From NCBI GenBank assembly GCA_017440425.1, contig JAFSHJ010000294.1, forward strand, positions 1 to 5,969: 5,969 nt of DNA, in the 5' to 3' direction. Under the pieces are notes generated by a model. It made no database searches. It was given only the letters and a program-made list of their open reading frames with translations, and had not been told where the DNA came from. Source of the stretch: Oscillospiraceae bacterium. GTDB taxonomy: Bacteria > Bacillota > Clostridia > Oscillospirales > Ruminococcaceae. Shown here piece after piece: positions 5,494 to 5,969 of this stretch. Within the stretch, counting starts at the first letter, position 1; every line of letters begins with the position of its first letter. A program made the translations under genes and the position numbers.

Positions 5494-5952
5494 ATGCCCG
5501 AAAACATCTCTGCTCAAACCTCCGAAAACATTGCATCTCTTCTCTCCGAGATCTCTTCCAACACCAAACGGCAGGCAGAATACTCCCGCCGTCAGCTTCT
5601 CTTCTCCCGTCTCACCTTTGCTGTTGTTGCACTTATTCTTGTTGTTGCTATTATTGCCGCTGTCATCCTCATCCCCAAGGCTGTACATATGATGGACAGC
5701 GTCACCGCCATCTCCGAACAGCTTCAGACGCTGGATCTCTCCGCCATCACCGAGATGGCCGCAGAATTCCAAAGCATCGCATCCAAGCTGGCACCCACTC
5801 TCGACACCATCAACTCCGCTGTCACCGATGCGCAGGCCGATCTGACCGCCGCCTTCGAAAAGCTCAACTCCATCGATCTTAAAAAGCTTAACGATGCCAT
5901 ATCGGATCTCAGCGCTATAATCAGGCCTCTTGCAAATCTCTTCGGAAGATGA
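5494..5952 (+). CDS. Conserved hypothetical single-pass membrane protein
   Basis: A 152-residue protein I cannot assign a function. Residues 1-37 form a polar, basic-ended N-terminus (K25, R26, R32, R33, R39), followed by one strong membrane helix at about 40-60 (TFAVVALILVVAIIAAVILI). The rest is rich in Ala, Ser, Leu and Ile with heptad-like spacing (68-122), suggesting a long helix or coiled coil. The positive-inside rule puts the N-terminus in the cytoplasm and the helical part outside. The C-terminal block (123-150, L-N-S-I-D-L-K-K-L-N-D-A-I-S-D-L then I-R-P-L-A-N-L-F) looks like the most conserved part, and from memory resembles the ending of uncharacterised clostridial membrane proteins. 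The ATG has AAAGGAG 7 bases upstream. It follows the terminator by 33 bases, with no clear promoter between. Codons are strongly C-ending compared with rsmA. Confidence 0.75.
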   Translation: MPENISAQTSENIASLLSEISSNTKRQAEYSRRQLLFSRLTFAVVALILVVAIIAAVILIPKAVHMMDSVTAISEQLQTLDLSAITEMAAEFQSIASKLAPTLDTINSAVTDAQADLTAAFEKLNSIDLKKLNDAISDLSAIIRPLANLFGR

Positions 5953-5969
5953 CCCGCCTGCCCGCCGCC

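Overview
The window reads as ordinary chromosomal DNA from a Gram-positive anaerobe of the Bacillota, most likely class Clostridia (an Oscillospirales-like gut bacterium is my best guess, from protein resemblance only). Supporting signs are a tepA-ylzJ-ftsK/spoIIIE gene neighbourhood typical of Bacillota, strong AGGAGG-type ribosome binding sites before nearly every gene, sigma-A-like promoters in AT-rich gaps, and a clostridial-type deoxycytidylate deaminase. No transposase, phage gene, CRISPR array, tRNA or rRNA was seen. No gap without a gene exceeds 300 bases.

Left part (1-3219, all minus strand): a probable five-gene operon, in transcription order tepA (ClpP-like protease), ylzJ (small conserved protein), uppP (undecaprenyl-diphosphatase), a glycerophosphodiester phosphodiesterase, and the N-terminal membrane part of an FtsK/SpoIIIE DNA translocase that runs off the left edge. 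In Bacillus subtilis tepA and ylzJ lie directly before spoIIIE; here two envelope-lipid enzymes stand between. The operon therefore joins proteolysis/spore outgrowth, recycling of the cell-wall lipid carrier, phospholipid-headgroup breakdown and chromosome segregation. Two RNA-level structures stand out: a nested inverted repeat over the tepA leader and start codon, and a 10-bp hairpin just before uppP.

Middle (3220-3984): the dCMP deaminase gene (minus strand) lies upstream of tepA and is divergent from rsmA. The 161-base gap between them holds two back-to-back promoters: a good -35/-10 pair for the deaminase and an extended -10 for rsmA.

Right part (3985-5969, plus strand): rsmA (16S rRNA dimethyltransferase), then a single-domain universal-stress-like protein ending at a clear intrinsic terminator, then a small single-pass membrane protein of unknown function with a helical C-terminal part. 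The last 17 bases hold nothing I can name.

I do not see a new defence, mobile or biosynthetic system. The most unusual items are the tepA leader inverted repeat and the two uncharacterised proteins at the right end.
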